In this document: in pieces, positions 1 through 9,546 of the stretch | Position numbering within the stretch: the first letter of the stretch is position 1 | Layout: each line of letters begins with the position of its first letter | DNA from: an uncultured Gammaproteobacteria bacterium | GTDB lineage: Bacteria > Pseudomonadota > Gammaproteobacteria > UBA6429 > Thiohalophilaceae | Length of the DNA: 64,000 nucleotides | Reading direction: 5' to 3' | NCBI GenBank assembly: GCA_913064945.1 | Contig: CAJYAN010000017.1 | Span: 1-64,000 of the forward strand | Program-made: the position numbers and the translations under genes | The notes under the pieces: model-generated | The model's input: only the letters and a program-made list of their open reading frames with translations | The model's database searches: none | Told to the model about the DNA's origin: nothing

Positions 1-61
1 CCGGCCTGCATCAAACAGGACGCCGAGCTGAGGTGCGGGCGGTGAACATTCGCTTCATAAG

Positions 62-1114
62 TCAGGGTTGTTGCTGGACCAACAGGGTCTGTGTCGGATA
101 GGCAAACTCAATGCCCTCGGCCTCAAAGCGTTCAAGGATATGCAGGTTAATTGCCTCCTGAATATTCATGTATTCGTTATAGTCCGGTCCCAGCACGAAA
201 TAGACTGTTTCAAACACCAGGGCGAAGTTACCGAAGGCCTTGAAATTGGAGCGATCAAAACGCGTCTTGGCCTGCCGTTCAATGCCCTCACGAATAATCT
301 GCGGGATTAAATTTAGTTTATCCCGTGGCGTCTGGTAGGTAACACCGATATCAAACGGTACGCGACGTTCAAACATGCGACCAAAGTTTCGGATGCGACT
401 CTTGAGTAAATCCGAATTGGAAAATATAAGTTGCTCTCCGGAGAGACTACGCAGACGAGTGGTCTTTAGTCCAACGTACTCGACTGAGCCCATCAGGTCA
501 TTGACGATCAGGAAATCACCCAGCACAAATGGTTTGTCCAGGGCAATGGAGAGCGAGGAAAACAGGTCGCCCAGAATCGTCTGCAACGCCAGGGCAACGG
601 CGATACCACCGACACCCAGACCGGCCACCAGGGCCGTAATATTGACGCCCAGGTTATCCAGCGATAGCAGGATGACCAATGCCCAAACGGTGATTCGACC
701 AATAAAATTCAGTAAATTAAGTGTGGTGACACTCGCCGGGTCTTTGGATAGTTGCTGCTGGCGGTAGCGTTCAACACTGACACCAAGGGCCGCCGCGGCC
801 CAGAGGCCCGCCTGTATTAGCAACACAATAATGGCCGCCGTATTCATCGCGGTACGCAGCTTGTCCGGCATGCTGATCGCAATGCTACCCAGAAACAGAC
901 CGAGAATCAGAATCGATAGCCACTTGGTCCGTTGGACGACGGCGGCAAGCACCGGCCAGAACGCCAGGCCGGTCTGACCCGCCAGCCGATTCAGGTGACG
1001 GCACATTACATAGCGAAGGGTCGTCACGATGACTAGCGCGGCCAGTGCAATGAGCAGAGCCGACAGCCAGCTTTGTAAGGCATTACCCGCGAATTGAGTC
1101 TGCAGTATTTCCAT
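62..1114 (-). CDS. MscS-family mechanosensitive ion channel
   Basis: Predicted small-conductance mechanosensitive channel of the inner membrane, which releases solutes on hypo-osmotic shock. The 350-residue protein has hydrophobic segments at about 15-35, 62-80, 92-110 and 133-152. The Gly/Ala-rich pore-helix region follows (GLGVGGIAVALALQTILGD, about 164-183), then the beta-domain pattern DKPFVLGDFL, and the C-terminus has the family-like FAYPTQTL. That order is typical of MscS. The ATG at 1114 has AGGATG just upstream. It stands alone at the window edge, and bases 1-61 hold nothing recognisable. The family is clear, but whether it is MscS itself or a paralogue such as YbdG or YnaI is not decided. 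Confidence 0.9.
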   Translation of the reverse strand: MEILQTQFAGNALQSWLSALLIALAALVIVTTLRYVMCRHLNRLAGQTGLAFWPVLAAVVQRTKWLSILILGLFLGSIAISMPDKLRTAMNTAAIIVLLIQAGLWAAAALGVSVERYRQQQLSKDPASVTTLNLLNFIGRITVWALVILLSLDNLGVNITALVAGLGVGGIAVALALQTILGDLFSSLSIALDKPFVLGDFLIVNDLMGSVEYVGLKTTRLRSLSGEQLIFSNSDLLKSRIRNFGRMFERRVPFDIGVTYQTPRDKLNLIPQIIREGIERQAKTRFDRSNFKAFGNFALVFETVYFVLGPDYNEYMNIQEAINLHILERFEAEGIEFAYPTQTLLVQQQP

Positions 1115-1280
1115 AGTGACATCCTGCCACTAACTCACGCTGCATTACAAACGAAAGTGTAGAATAACAGGCATATTGCCGTGATTAACAAACGTCAGGT
1201 TTGCTATGCGGTTTTATTTGCCTAAATCATCGGCCTGTACATTTTCGCAACAGCCTCGACTGGTATCACGATGCAGTCGG

Positions 1281-3182
1281 CTACCAACCACCGCCGCCGC
1301 CACCACCTGAGCCACCTCCTCCTCCACTACCGGAGGAACTGGAACTGGGTGCGCTAGCGCCCGCCGCCATCCCTGCGGCCGCCGCCACCCATGCACCGCT
1401 GGCACCCGCACCGCCAAAACTGCCACCGCCACCAGTCCAACTATGGCTGGCTGATGCGGAGGGACCTGAAGTAGCACCCTCTGTTGTGAAAGCGGTATTG
1501 TGTAGACTGTTGCTATTAGCAAAACCACGAAACCACTTTTCAATATCCTTTTCCAGTCCAAAGGCGATTAAATAGGGATACCATGCATCCTGCAATCTTG
1601 GTGCCGATGATTTTAACTCGTGTTGAAAGTAGCGGCGTGCAGAACAGAGTCGTTTACGACGCAGCACATCCTCCAGGCGAACGTTGCTGCGTGCGCTATC
1701 CAGGATGTAGGCCCATAGGCCACAAAGAATGAGGACAAACATCACTATATACCACAGCGCCGGATTACCAAGGCCACTGATAATAATACTACTCACAATG
1801 ATCACCAGGCACAGGTATAGAAATGTAACCTTAAACAAAACCCAGCGCGGCCGCTGCACTTCAATTTGCAGGCGATAACTCTTGAACAAAAATATGATAA
1901 GGCCAAACACTGCGAGGAAAATCGCGGGAATAATGAAGACCATATCATCAAGACTGCCCTTCACAAGCCCGAGGACGGCAAATACCAGTGCAGCGATGTA
2001 CGTCATAATCGTCACAATGCGTGATCGGTCCTCACCGGATTCGTATTTTTTCTTTAATCGGGAACCCTTCAGGTGATTACGCAAGTACGATGCAGGGTCA
2101 AAACCTTTTTTGCGGTAATACTTACGAATATAATCCGAATCCGTTGAAACGCCCCGAGGAAACAGCTTATTGACCACACTACGCTCCAGACGTGTTAAAT
2201 GGTCAACCTTCACCAGCAATTCCAAATGTAGTACCGGACGTTTAAATAACCAGAACCCCTTCATCTCCACATGAGACTTTAGTTTCTTCTCCTGAGTCAG
2301 ACGCGCCAGCATAGCCGAGACTTCAGCTGCCCCGGTCTCCAGATCCCAGAGGCTACCAATCTGCTCTGGTAATTCGTTAAAAACGTTGTTTGCCAACCAC
2401 TCGGTATCGATGACCGTCTCGGGCAACAGTGGGGTAAAACGTCCTTTGGAATTTTCATGCCATAACCAACGAAGCAAATACACAACAAAAAATACCAGCA
2501 ATACGGCGAGGCTGACCATGCGCCATATCATTGGTACTGGCGTGACAACCGCCGTCGGTACGCCATCTCCCCGATAGTGGAGTGTCGCCTGCAAGGCAAC
2601 GCCATGCCCAGGTGACAAGTCTTCCTTTTCTACCGTATTCGGCAGCGGTGTCGTCAAGACTTGCCAGACAGGGTCAAGCCTGAGCGTTAAATAATAATGA
2701 CGAAATTCACCCGCTCGTTCTGGAAAGGCGAAATCATGATTCAGGCGATAGTTACCATCTTTTGCCTGGAGGATGTCGCGGTAGACATATTCAAGCTCAT
2801 AGATAAGATGCTCATTGTGGAACAACGGTGCCTGCGGCAAACGACTCCGCCAGCGCAGAACATGGTTAGCCTTAAACTTGTACTGATCAATTCTGGTTAG
2901 GTCGCCAGGGTGCAGGTCGATACGTGTTGCGGTCTGTGAGTCGATACGCGATAGTCGAATTAAATCAAGGTGTTGTCCCCAACCAACGCGGAAACGGCGT
3001 TCGCCCCCGTTCCAGTTACCGTTAAAGACATAATGCTGTCGCTCCACAACATGCAGGCTGCCATCGGTACGCAATTCCGCCGCTACGTTTACAGCCTGCC
3101 AGTATAAGCTGCGAGCCTGAACAGGCGGGTTAAGGCAGAGAACAGCACTTAAAAAAAGTAATCCCGTCAGGACTTTTCGCAT
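1281..3182 (-). CDS. DUF2207 membrane protein with Gly-rich tail
   Basis: Predicted membrane protein of the DUF2207 family; the molecular role is unknown. The chosen ATG at 3182 opens a signal peptide (MRKVLTGLLFLSAVLCLNPP, cleavage near VQARS). The longer open frame to 3299 would bury it. An extracytoplasmic beta-rich domain of about 200 residues follows. Hydrophobic segments lie near 220-240, 390-410, 415-435 and 450-500. The C-terminus is a long Gly/Ser tail with runs of G ending in W, which is usual for this family and not an artefact. The gene appears monocistronic, and its tail ends about 165 bp from the MscS start. No catalytic motif was recognised. Confidence 0.85.
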   Translation of the reverse strand: MRKVLTGLLFLSAVLCLNPPVQARSLYWQAVNVAAELRTDGSLHVVERQHYVFNGNWNGGERRFRVGWGQHLDLIRLSRIDSQTATRIDLHPGDLTRIDQYKFKANHVLRWRSRLPQAPLFHNEHLIYELEYVYRDILQAKDGNYRLNHDFAFPERAGEFRHYYLTLRLDPVWQVLTTPLPNTVEKEDLSPGHGVALQATLHYRGDGVPTAVVTPVPMIWRMVSLAVLLVFFVVYLLRWLWHENSKGRFTPLLPETVIDTEWLANNVFNELPEQIGSLWDLETGAAEVSAMLARLTQEKKLKSHVEMKGFWLFKRPVLHLELLVKVDHLTRLERSVVNKLFPRGVSTDSDYIRKYYRKKGFDPASYLRNHLKGSRLKKKYESGEDRSRIVTIMTYIAALVFAVLGLVKGSLDDMVFIIPAIFLAVFGLIIFLFKSYRLQIEVQRPRWVLFKVTFLYLCLVIIVSSIIISGLGNPALWYIVMFVLILCGLWAYILDSARSNVRLEDVLRRKRLCSARRYFQHELKSSAPRLQDAWYPYLIAFGLEKDIEKWFRGFANSNSLHNTAFTTEGATSGPSASASHSWTGGGGSFGGAGASGAWVAAAAGMAAGASAPSSSSSGSGGGGGSGGGGGGGW

Positions 3183-3467
3183 ATTACCCGGTGCACAAAA
3201 AAGAGTAACCAAGACGACCTGATTGGAACTCTGCACAGACATAGCAGCCTCGTTTACTCGATTCGGACAGGATCCCTTGCCGGCATCCAGACAGTCCATA
3301 ATTTTGATAGGGTTTACGCTAGTTTAGAACACAAATTCAGTCACTTGTACTCTCCGAGTGAGTCTGTGGACTGATAGTCCTCTATATCCTGACCATCGAA
3401 AAAATTCATTAGCCACAGGGACTAACCACATCTATAGTTTGACTATATGCCAAGAGTTGGGGGTAGT

Positions 3468-3977
3468 ATGAAACGTGCAAGCTTGTTATTGACGGGTTTA
3501 TTGACCGCGATCGTTGTACCCGGAGGGCAGGCCGCTGAGGCCATCGGCTGGATAGAACATGTTCAGCTGCAGCCGCAGAATCTTGTGCTACAGGCCAAGA
3601 TCGATACCGGAGCTGATAACGCCTCGATCCATGCCGATAATATCAAGGTGTACGAGCACCAGGGTGCCAAAATGGTGAAATTCAGTATCGCCAACCAACA
3701 GGGCCAACGCGTCGATTATGAACTGCCATTGGTTCGTTACACCAGTATCAAGCGTAAGGGAGCGGCGTCATTACAACGACCCGTGGTCAGCATGAGTCTA
3801 TGCCTGGGGCACACCCTTCGGACAGTCAATATCAATCTGGCTGATCGCAAAAACTTTAAGTATCGAGTCCTGATTGGTCGCTCTTATCTCAAGGACCTGT
3901 ACCTGGTCGACTCCAGTAAACAATTCACCGCCGAACCAGATTGTCAGGGACAACTGGCGCAGAAAGTCGATCTGTAA
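3468..3977 (+). CDS. Secreted retropepsin-like protein (PF05618 type)
   Basis: Probable periplasmic protein of the RimB / so-called ATP-dependent zinc protease family, which has an aspartic-protease-like fold. The ATG at 3468 is preceded by GGGGG at good spacing and starts a signal peptide ending near GGQAAEA; the in-frame ATG at 3447 is less likely. The family signature is present: IGWIEHVQL, then AKIDTGADNASIHA with the DTGA catalytic-type motif, later the arginine/glycine-rich RPVVSMSLCLG and VLIGRSYLKD near the C-terminus. About 169 residues is close to the usual domain length. It has its own promoter region and no obvious partner. A second, distantly related DTG protein lies at 33768. 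Substrate unknown. Confidence 0.85.
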   Translation: MKRASLLLTGLLTAIVVPGGQAAEAIGWIEHVQLQPQNLVLQAKIDTGADNASIHADNIKVYEHQGAKMVKFSIANQQGQRVDYELPLVRYTSIKRKGAASLQRPVVSMSLCLGHTLRTVNINLADRKNFKYRVLIGRSYLKDLYLVDSSKQFTAEPDCQGQLAQKVDL

Positions 3978-4380
3978 GTCACAGGAAGAATTTCAGCACT
4001 GAGCCTCTGCTCGTCAGCGGCAGATCAACTTAGCCACGCTACCTGTTCGTTCCGGACCAATGACGCGTATGCCCGTCTAAGCAATACCTGAATAGGCATC
4101 CGCCTGTGATGAGATAGCAATCGCGATGACAGACGATATAGTGCGCCAGGCTGGTTCAAACCGCGTTAGTCTGGTGCAGATTCCTCGGCGCGCTATACCC
4201 CACGACTAATACGCCTTTGAGCTTAACTCCCTGCTTCATAAAGCATTCTCTTTAAAATAACTTCGTCAGCCATGTCTGGCATAAAACTTGATACAGAATG
4301 AATGCACCTGAAAAAACCGCCCTCGTGTAGTGATAAAACTCGTGCCTACTGACATCTCAATACAACCAGGAGAAACACGC
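3978..4380. other. Intergenic region, no gene recognised
   Basis: About 400 bp between the retropepsin-like gene and the small acidic ORF. No RNA gene, repeat or convincing reading frame was seen. The last 20 bases carry the ribosome binding site AGGAGA for the ORF at 4381. Confidence 0.5.
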
Positions 4381-4563
4381 ATGAATAATTCTGTCAATTA
4401 CAGCCGTTTCATCGACCTTCTGATCTCCAGCGATGATGATTATGAGCCTTATGGCATCACAACCGCGCCTGATAGCTATCGACTGACGGCCAGCTCAGCC
4501 GAGTACGAGTCGACACAAACAGCCCTTTACGATCGAGCAATGTATCTATCATACGACGATTAA
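4381..4563 (+). CDS. Small acidic hypothetical protein (60 aa)
   Basis: Not recognised. The ATG at 4381 has a strong AGGAGA ribosome binding site 8 bp upstream, the best argument that it is translated. A longer frame to 4330 has no such support. The product is very acidic and Tyr/Ser-rich (SSDDDYEPYG near residues 18-27, ending YLSYDD), with no membrane segment or cysteine. A long hairpin follows 22 bp after the stop. It could be a small regulatory or stress protein; no function is assigned. Confidence 0.5.
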   Translation: MNNSVNYSRFIDLLISSDDDYEPYGITTAPDSYRLTASSAEYESTQTALYDRAMYLSYDD

Positions 4564-4584
4564 TACCGGCAGCGCCGGCGGTGC

Positions 4585-4620
4585 AGAGGTCACACAGTCA
4601 ATCTGTGCTAACAGACCTCT
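4585..4620. repeat. Hairpin downstream of the small acidic ORF
   Basis: Inverted repeat AGAGGTC / GACCTCT with an inner CACAG / CTGTG arm, so it can fold into a long interrupted stem. No T-run follows on either strand, so it is not a clear intrinsic terminator. It could stabilise the 3' end of the short transcript or slow polymerase. Confidence 0.45.
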
Positions 4621-4740
4621 CACCCCGGCATGTTGCCTCAGCCCGTAACGTTTAAATCCACGGCAGGGAAAAAACGTTTTGTGACTATCGCCATACACGA
4701 CCATTTCACTGCATGACTTCGTCAACGGACCCTTCCAATG

Positions 4741-6333
4741 TTAGTCAGATGTAGCGGAGGTATTAAACTGATCAACCATCCGATGCAACGCTTCGGCCGT
4801 TGTGGTCAGCTCTATGACGGCATCACGAGTATTGCTCATATCACTGGCCGTGGCGACAGAGATGTCCGCGACGGCCTCAATGTTGCCACCGATTTCACGC
4901 GTAACCTGAGATTGCTGCTCAGAGGCATTGGCAATTTGCGACATCATCTCCGTCACCAGCCGCACCGACCGGTCAATCTCAGCAAGCACTTCTGCCATCT
5001 GTTGTCCATGCGCCACTCCCTGGCCAACCTCCTCACGGACGCCCGCCATCGAGGTCGTTACCTCTTCTGCATGGTGTCGAATATTTTGTACAATCGAGGA
5101 GATCTCTGTCGTCGAAGCCGTGGTTCGCTGTGAGAGTTGACGCACCTCGTCGGCAACGACGGCAAAGCCCCGACCCTGCTCTCCCGCACGGGCCGCTTCA
5201 ATCGCCGCATTCAAGGCCAGTAGATTGGTCTGTTCCGCAATGTCCAGAATGACGCCACTAACCTTCTCGATCAATACAACCGAGCTGCTTAACTCGCGCA
5301 GACGGCTTGACGAGATATCCACAACTTCATCGATACGTTTGAGGGCTGCCACCGTCTCCTGTCCAACCGCATTGCCATGACGTACCTGTTCGTGCGACCG
5401 CGTCGCCGCGTCGGCTGCATTGTTGACATTGTGTGTTGTATCACTGACCGTGGCCGCCATTTCTTCCACGGCACTACCAACCTGGAGTATGCGATCCGAC
5501 TGTAACTGTGCGTTGCCCGCAACGGCATTACTCATTTTGTCGAGCCTTTCTGCAGACTGCCAGGTTAAATCGGCGGAGGTCTGCACATCCCCGACAATCG
5601 TTTCGAAGCGTTCGACAAAATGATTAATGGTGACACTCATCTGCCCGATCTCATCACTAAATGGCCCCGGCAGGCGACAACTCAGGTCCCCCTCACTCAG
5701 ACGACGACCTGCTTCACCAATAGCCGCCAGGCGTCGACGCAGGCGACTACTAAAGACCAGTTGAAAGACAAACACCAGCGAGCCGCCAACAAGTATCGGG
5801 ACCAGTACCAGCCACAGGATCTGCGACATCGTATGGTCCATCCTCTTGCGCGCCTCCATACCCTCCTGCTGGATTTCACTCACTTGCTTATCCAGTGAAT
5901 TAACCATCGGCATGAGCTTAAGCTTGTAAAGTGCGCCGGGGATATTAAGGGCATCCTGCGGACTATCCTCCGCCATCTTAAGTGCGCCACGAAAGCCCTG
6001 CAGATAATCCTGCCATTGAGTAAATAGCGAATCGACCTTTTTACTCCTGGTCACAACGGTTACTCTGCTATCCACCACCTTGTGCATTTTGCGGATTTTT
6101 AGATCCGCGGCTGTCAGTTTGGCGCCGGTTTCCATTAATATCGGGTCCTCATGGGCAACACTTAGCGCCGCTGCCTTAAATTCTCCCAGGGTCTGTGTCA
6201 CTACCTGTCTGGACTGATAGTCTGTGAATTGCTGACGCAGCCGATTGAGATTGATGGCTGTAAACACAATAATCGCCACCATTATGACCATCGCGGCAAG
6301 GCTTAAAAGATGTAACTGGGTCTTTATTGTCAT
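4741..6333 (-). CDS. Methyl-accepting chemotaxis protein
   Basis: Transmembrane chemoreceptor feeding the CheA/CheW pathway. From the ATG at 6333 it has a first membrane segment (about 8-28), a periplasmic helical ligand domain of about 150 residues of unknown specificity, and a second membrane segment near 175-195 (ILWLVLVPILVGGSLVFVF). A HAMP region and a long signalling coiled coil follow. The hairpin tip EQTNLLALNAAIEAARAGE is the hallmark of the family. No C-terminal CheR-binding pentapeptide is seen (ends NTSATSD). It is a lone receptor gene with no che genes in the window. The upstream frame to 6381 also lacks a stop, so the start is fairly sure but not proven. Confidence 0.93.
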   Translation of the reverse strand: MTIKTQLHLLSLAAMVIMVAIIVFTAINLNRLRQQFTDYQSRQVVTQTLGEFKAAALSVAHEDPILMETGAKLTAADLKIRKMHKVVDSRVTVVTRSKKVDSLFTQWQDYLQGFRGALKMAEDSPQDALNIPGALYKLKLMPMVNSLDKQVSEIQQEGMEARKRMDHTMSQILWLVLVPILVGGSLVFVFQLVFSSRLRRRLAAIGEAGRRLSEGDLSCRLPGPFSDEIGQMSVTINHFVERFETIVGDVQTSADLTWQSAERLDKMSNAVAGNAQLQSDRILQVGSAVEEMAATVSDTTHNVNNAADAATRSHEQVRHGNAVGQETVAALKRIDEVVDISSSRLRELSSSVVLIEKVSGVILDIAEQTNLLALNAAIEAARAGEQGRGFAVVADEVRQLSQRTTASTTEISSIVQNIRHHAEEVTTSMAGVREEVGQGVAHGQQMAEVLAEIDRSVRLVTEMMSQIANASEQQSQVTREIGGNIEAVADISVATASDMSNTRDAVIELTTTAEALHRMVDQFNTSATSD

Positions 6334-6545
6334 GACTAAATTCCGGATAGAGAGGTTGATACGGCATATCATTATCGGCATAAATCATGACAGTTTTGTT
6401 ACCACCAGGGCCGCGATACAGGGCCAGTCTTCCCATGTTGTCAGTGTTCCGCAAAAGCCGACTATTCATCAGCCTCTCTCAATTGCTATCCATAGCAACA
6501 ACTCGAGAATTTTTACTTCATAAAAATGTAACGTATCATTTACTC

Positions 6546-6562
6546 TGTGACTGATTGTCACA
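6546..6562. promoter_or_regulatory. Palindrome TGTGAC-N5-GTCACA
   Basis: A perfect 6-bp inverted repeat with a 5-bp spacer lies between the photolyase stop and the chemoreceptor start, about 210 bp upstream of the latter. It resembles a CRP-type site, but TGTGA and TCACA are 7 bp apart instead of 6. An unidentified regulator is possible. Confidence 0.35.
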
Positions 6563-6636
6563 AAAGGGTAACAAAGTCCCTTACCTCTTAGGGGCTTGTC
6601 GAAAGCGGCATGGTGGTGGAAGCGGCACAGAGCAGA

Positions 6637-8070
6637 CTACTTCAGTGATTTAAATAACTGCAGGGCCCGTTGTCTTGTGGTTGTCAGATCCAGCACAGGT
6701 TCTGGATACTCCATACCGAGGCGAATACCTGCCTGTTGCAGGAGTGCACTGGGTGCTGTCCAGGGTGCGTGAATATATTTACTCGGCAGGGAACGCAATT
6801 CAGGACACCACCGTCGAATATAATCACCGCCGGCATCAAATTTCCGGCTCTGGGTAATCGGATTAAAGATTCTAAAATACGGGGCGGCATCCACTCCGCA
6901 ACCGGCGACCCACTGCCAGTTCATGGAGTTTTGTGCCAGGTCGGCATCGACCAGAGTATCCCAGAACCACTGCGCGCCCGTTTTCCAATGTAATAAACCA
7001 TTCTTAGTTAGAAACGAGGCAACGACCATCCTCACCCGGTTGTGCATATAACCACTCTGCCACAACTCACGCATACCGGCGTCGATCAGTGGATAACCGG
7101 TCAGCCCCTTTTGCCAGGCCGTGAGCAATTTCTTATCGCCACGCTTCCAGGCAAAGCGGCGAAATTTTTCCTGAAAAGGCTCATCACTGGTCAATGGATA
7201 GTGCATCAGAACATGACAGGCAAAATCACGCCATACCAGCTGACGGTTTACGGCATCCACCTCACCGGCCACAACCGGTGAGTCATTACTGACCCTGCTC
7301 AACTCATAGATAATGCGCTGTGGTGTCATTTCACCAAAGTGTAAATGTGCAGATAAATGACTGGTGGCATCCTGCCTGGGCACATCACGCTGTTCACGGT
7401 AGCGGCATAATTCTGTCTTGATAAAGGCACGTAAACGCCCATGCGCACCTGACGCTCCCGGTTGCCAATAATCACCAAAGCCATCTGCCCAGTTACCATC
7501 TGGCAAGAGACGTAGTTCTGCAATGGACAGGGATGGTTTGTCATAACGATAGACAGTCATTTTTTTCGGACGAGGAATAATCTCAGCGGGCAGGCCTCGT
7601 GCGAGACAGGCTTTATAGAATGGGGTAAAGACTTTGTAGGCCTTGTCCTGCTGGTTGAGCACACTACCGGGGACAAACAACACATTGCCCTGGCAAATCT
7701 CAAGCCTGGCACTATGCCTTGCCAGTGAAGTCTTTAATTTTGCATCCTGCGCGAGTACGGCAGGTTCGTAGACACGACTGCAGACTACCTCACGACTGCC
7801 CGTTTGCTTAACCAATTCAGGCAGGATATCGAGCGGCGAACCCGCGAAGCAGTACAGGCGTGCAGTGTATTTATCGAGTTGCGCCTGTAAGGCGGTCAGG
7901 CTGTGATGCAGCCACCAGCGACTGGCGGAACCGGCAACCCAGCCCTGACCATCGGTAGCATGAATATAGACAAAAAAAAGTGGGCACTGGCTTGTCAGGG
8001 CGTGCTGCAGTGCCGGATTGTCCTGCAGACGTAAATCATTTCGTAACCAGTAGATGATCGGCGCGCTCAC
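6637..8070 (-). CDS. phrB: Class I deoxyribodipyrimidine photolyase
   Basis: Light-dependent repair of cyclobutane pyrimidine dimers, using FAD and an antenna chromophore. The 477-residue length matches bacterial class I photolyases. The N-terminal Rossmann domain opens IIYWLRNDLRLQDNPAL. The C-terminal FAD domain includes WRDFACHVL, MRELWQSGYMHNRVRM and the FAD/substrate region DLAQNSMNWQWVAGCGVDA, followed by FNPITQSRKFD. It starts 5 bp after the stop of the RNA methyltransferase gene, so the two are probably co-transcribed. The FAD/substrate region fits a photolyase better than a DASH cryptochrome, but sequence alone cannot exclude a related cryptochrome. Confidence 0.93.
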   Translation of the reverse strand: MSAPIIYWLRNDLRLQDNPALQHALTSQCPLFFVYIHATDGQGWVAGSASRWWLHHSLTALQAQLDKYTARLYCFAGSPLDILPELVKQTGSREVVCSRVYEPAVLAQDAKLKTSLARHSARLEICQGNVLFVPGSVLNQQDKAYKVFTPFYKACLARGLPAEIIPRPKKMTVYRYDKPSLSIAELRLLPDGNWADGFGDYWQPGASGAHGRLRAFIKTELCRYREQRDVPRQDATSHLSAHLHFGEMTPQRIIYELSRVSNDSPVVAGEVDAVNRQLVWRDFACHVLMHYPLTSDEPFQEKFRRFAWKRGDKKLLTAWQKGLTGYPLIDAGMRELWQSGYMHNRVRMVVASFLTKNGLLHWKTGAQWFWDTLVDADLAQNSMNWQWVAGCGVDAAPYFRIFNPITQSRKFDAGGDYIRRWCPELRSLPSKYIHAPWTAPSALLQQAGIRLGMEYPEPVLDLTTTRQRALQLFKSLK

Positions 8071-8075
8071 CTGAT

Positions 8076-8591
8076 TTACCTTAACTTGACGGTATTATTG
8101 GTATCGCGGCTTTGTCGAATAAGTTCATTATGATCGATCGCCTGTCTCGACTTGGCCAGGCGGTCATATAGCAAGACATTCACCGTTGCCGCCAGATTCA
8201 TGCAGCCGACCGTCGGTATATAAACAACGGCGTCCGCCCGGTCAATAATCCCCTGCTCTAGCGTGCCGTCCTCGGGACCAAAAATATAAAGGGCATTCTG
8301 TGGGTGCTGATACTCAGGCAGGGCAATGGCATTTTCGGCAAGCTCGACACAGACGATCGGCAGCCTGTCCGCAGCCGCGATCAGACACTCAACCTGCGCT
8401 AATGGAATATCCTTACTGACCTTACGACTCAGCTTGGGGATCGTCGGGTTTCGCTGGAGCGCACGTGGATAACGCTCACCGGTATACACAACGCGATCAA
8501 CGCGGTAGTTCCCCGCCGCTCGCATTACCGAGGCGACGTTCAGCGGGCTCTTGGGGTTACTCAGACCAATATGGATGATTGCTTGTTTCAT
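8076..8591 (-). CDS. SPOUT (TrmH-family) RNA methyltransferase
   Basis: Probable SAM-dependent 2'-O-ribose methyltransferase acting on tRNA or rRNA. The trefoil-knot signature is present: an N-terminal HIGLSNPKSPLNVASVMRAA (Asn/Arg motif), FGPEDGTL in the middle and IPTVGCMNLAATVNVLLYD at the knot. About 171 residues is the size of single-domain SPOUT enzymes such as TrmL, but the substrate is not shown. The ATG at 8591 is preferred over the upstream GTG at 8597. It is divergent from the GST gene across about 120 bp and is the first gene of a likely two-gene operon with the photolyase. Confidence 0.88.
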   Translation of the reverse strand: MKQAIIHIGLSNPKSPLNVASVMRAAGNYRVDRVVYTGERYPRALQRNPTIPKLSRKVSKDIPLAQVECLIAAADRLPIVCVELAENAIALPEYQHPQNALYIFGPEDGTLEQGIIDRADAVVYIPTVGCMNLAATVNVLLYDRLAKSRQAIDHNELIRQSRDTNNTVKLR

Positions 8592-8710
8592 TATCACGAT
8601 TGTAATACCTTAAGCAGGTGCTGTCCCTTTTTGGGCTTACCATTCGAAAATGGCAGGCTATAACAACTGCAGCGTCAGTCACCAAACAGCTACTTACAAG
8701 GTCTCGCCAT

Positions 8711-9373
8711 ATGCAACTTGAGCTGGTCAGTTTTAAAATCTGCCCGTTTGTGCAGCGCGCGGTGATTACGCTATTATATAACGATATCCCCCACACCGTG
8801 ACTTATATTGATCTTGCCTCACCGCCGGACTGGTTCCGGACAATATCGCCACACGGTAAAGTCCCCGTATTAAAAGTCGACGAACAACATGTGATTTTCG
8901 ATTCCGCGATCATTGATGAGTTTCTAAATGAGATTTCGTCAGGCAAGCTATTACCTGATGACCCGTTGGCGCGGGCCATTGATCGCAGCTGGATCGATTT
9001 TAGCACCAGGCTTATTCTGGATTTCTCCGCTCTCATCCATGCCACGGATGCCGAGCAGTATCACCAACGAGGTAAAATCGTAAAAAGTGATTTTGAATTA
9101 CTGGAGCAACAGCTGAAACAGGGTCCATTTTTTAACACCGAAAATTTTTCGCTGGTGGATATTGCCTACGCACCATTATTTATGCGCTCCACGCTATTAA
9201 GTATGGACGATGAACTGTACCCCGCAAACCAGTACCCAAAGACGACCGCCTGGGCGAAGACCTTACTGACCATTCCACAATTAACCTCATCCGTAGTCAG
9301 CGATTTTGAGGCGATCTTCAAAGCGCATCTACAACAACAAGCCCCCTTCGTGGCCAAACACCTCAAGCTGTAA
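8711..9373 (+). CDS. Glutathione S-transferase family protein
   Basis: Cytosolic GST-like protein with an N-terminal thioredoxin-fold domain (about 1-78) and a helical C-terminal domain. The chosen ATG at 8711 begins MQLELVSFKICPFVQRAVI, which carries the CPFV active-site-like motif typical of omega/beta-like GSTs. SPHGKVPVLKV contains the conserved cis-Pro (VPVL), and DSAIIDEFL is the glutathione gamma-glutamyl binding motif. A longer frame to 8618 adds unlikely residues. It may reduce mixed disulfides or conjugate glutathione; the substrate is unknown. Convergent with the cytochrome c gene. Confidence 0.9.
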   Translation: MQLELVSFKICPFVQRAVITLLYNDIPHTVTYIDLASPPDWFRTISPHGKVPVLKVDEQHVIFDSAIIDEFLNEISSGKLLPDDPLARAIDRSWIDFSTRLILDFSALIHATDAEQYHQRGKIVKSDFELLEQQLKQGPFFNTENFSLVDIAYAPLFMRSTLLSMDDELYPANQYPKTTAWAKTLLTIPQLTSSVVSDFEAIFKAHLQQQAPFVAKHLKL

Positions 9374-9457
9374 AGCATGCCGCTCGTCAGTCGGTACCCG
9401 TCTGGCAAAAAGCCATCATCGCCCGCACTGTCCAGAAAAATTCCTTCCGCAGATTGA

Positions 9458-9500
9458 CAAGGCCGCGCAGTGGCGGCCTTGTCACCTGGCCACGCCAGGT
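9458..9500. repeat. Two adjacent hairpins between convergent genes
   Basis: CAAGGCCGC / GCGGCCTTG (9458-9481) forms a perfect 9-bp stem, and ACCTGGC / GCCAGGT (9484-9500) forms a second. They sit between the convergent GST and cytochrome genes. No T-run follows, so factor-independent termination is possible but weak. Confidence 0.4.
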
Positions 9501-9546
9501 TATCTGAAACGGCTCTGTTAGCACGCCCAGACCACGACGAGCGGGG

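Noticed and set aside
1201-1575. Pro-rich frame on the plus strand
   Set aside because: It is the reverse complement of the Gly-rich tail of the DUF2207 protein; no ribosome site.
3447-3467. Upstream start for the retropepsin-like gene
   Set aside because: The ATG at 3468 has the better ribosome site and a clean signal peptide.
6546-6562. Calling the palindrome a CRP site
   Set aside because: TGTGA and TCACA are 7 bp apart rather than 6, and the position is far from the chemoreceptor start.
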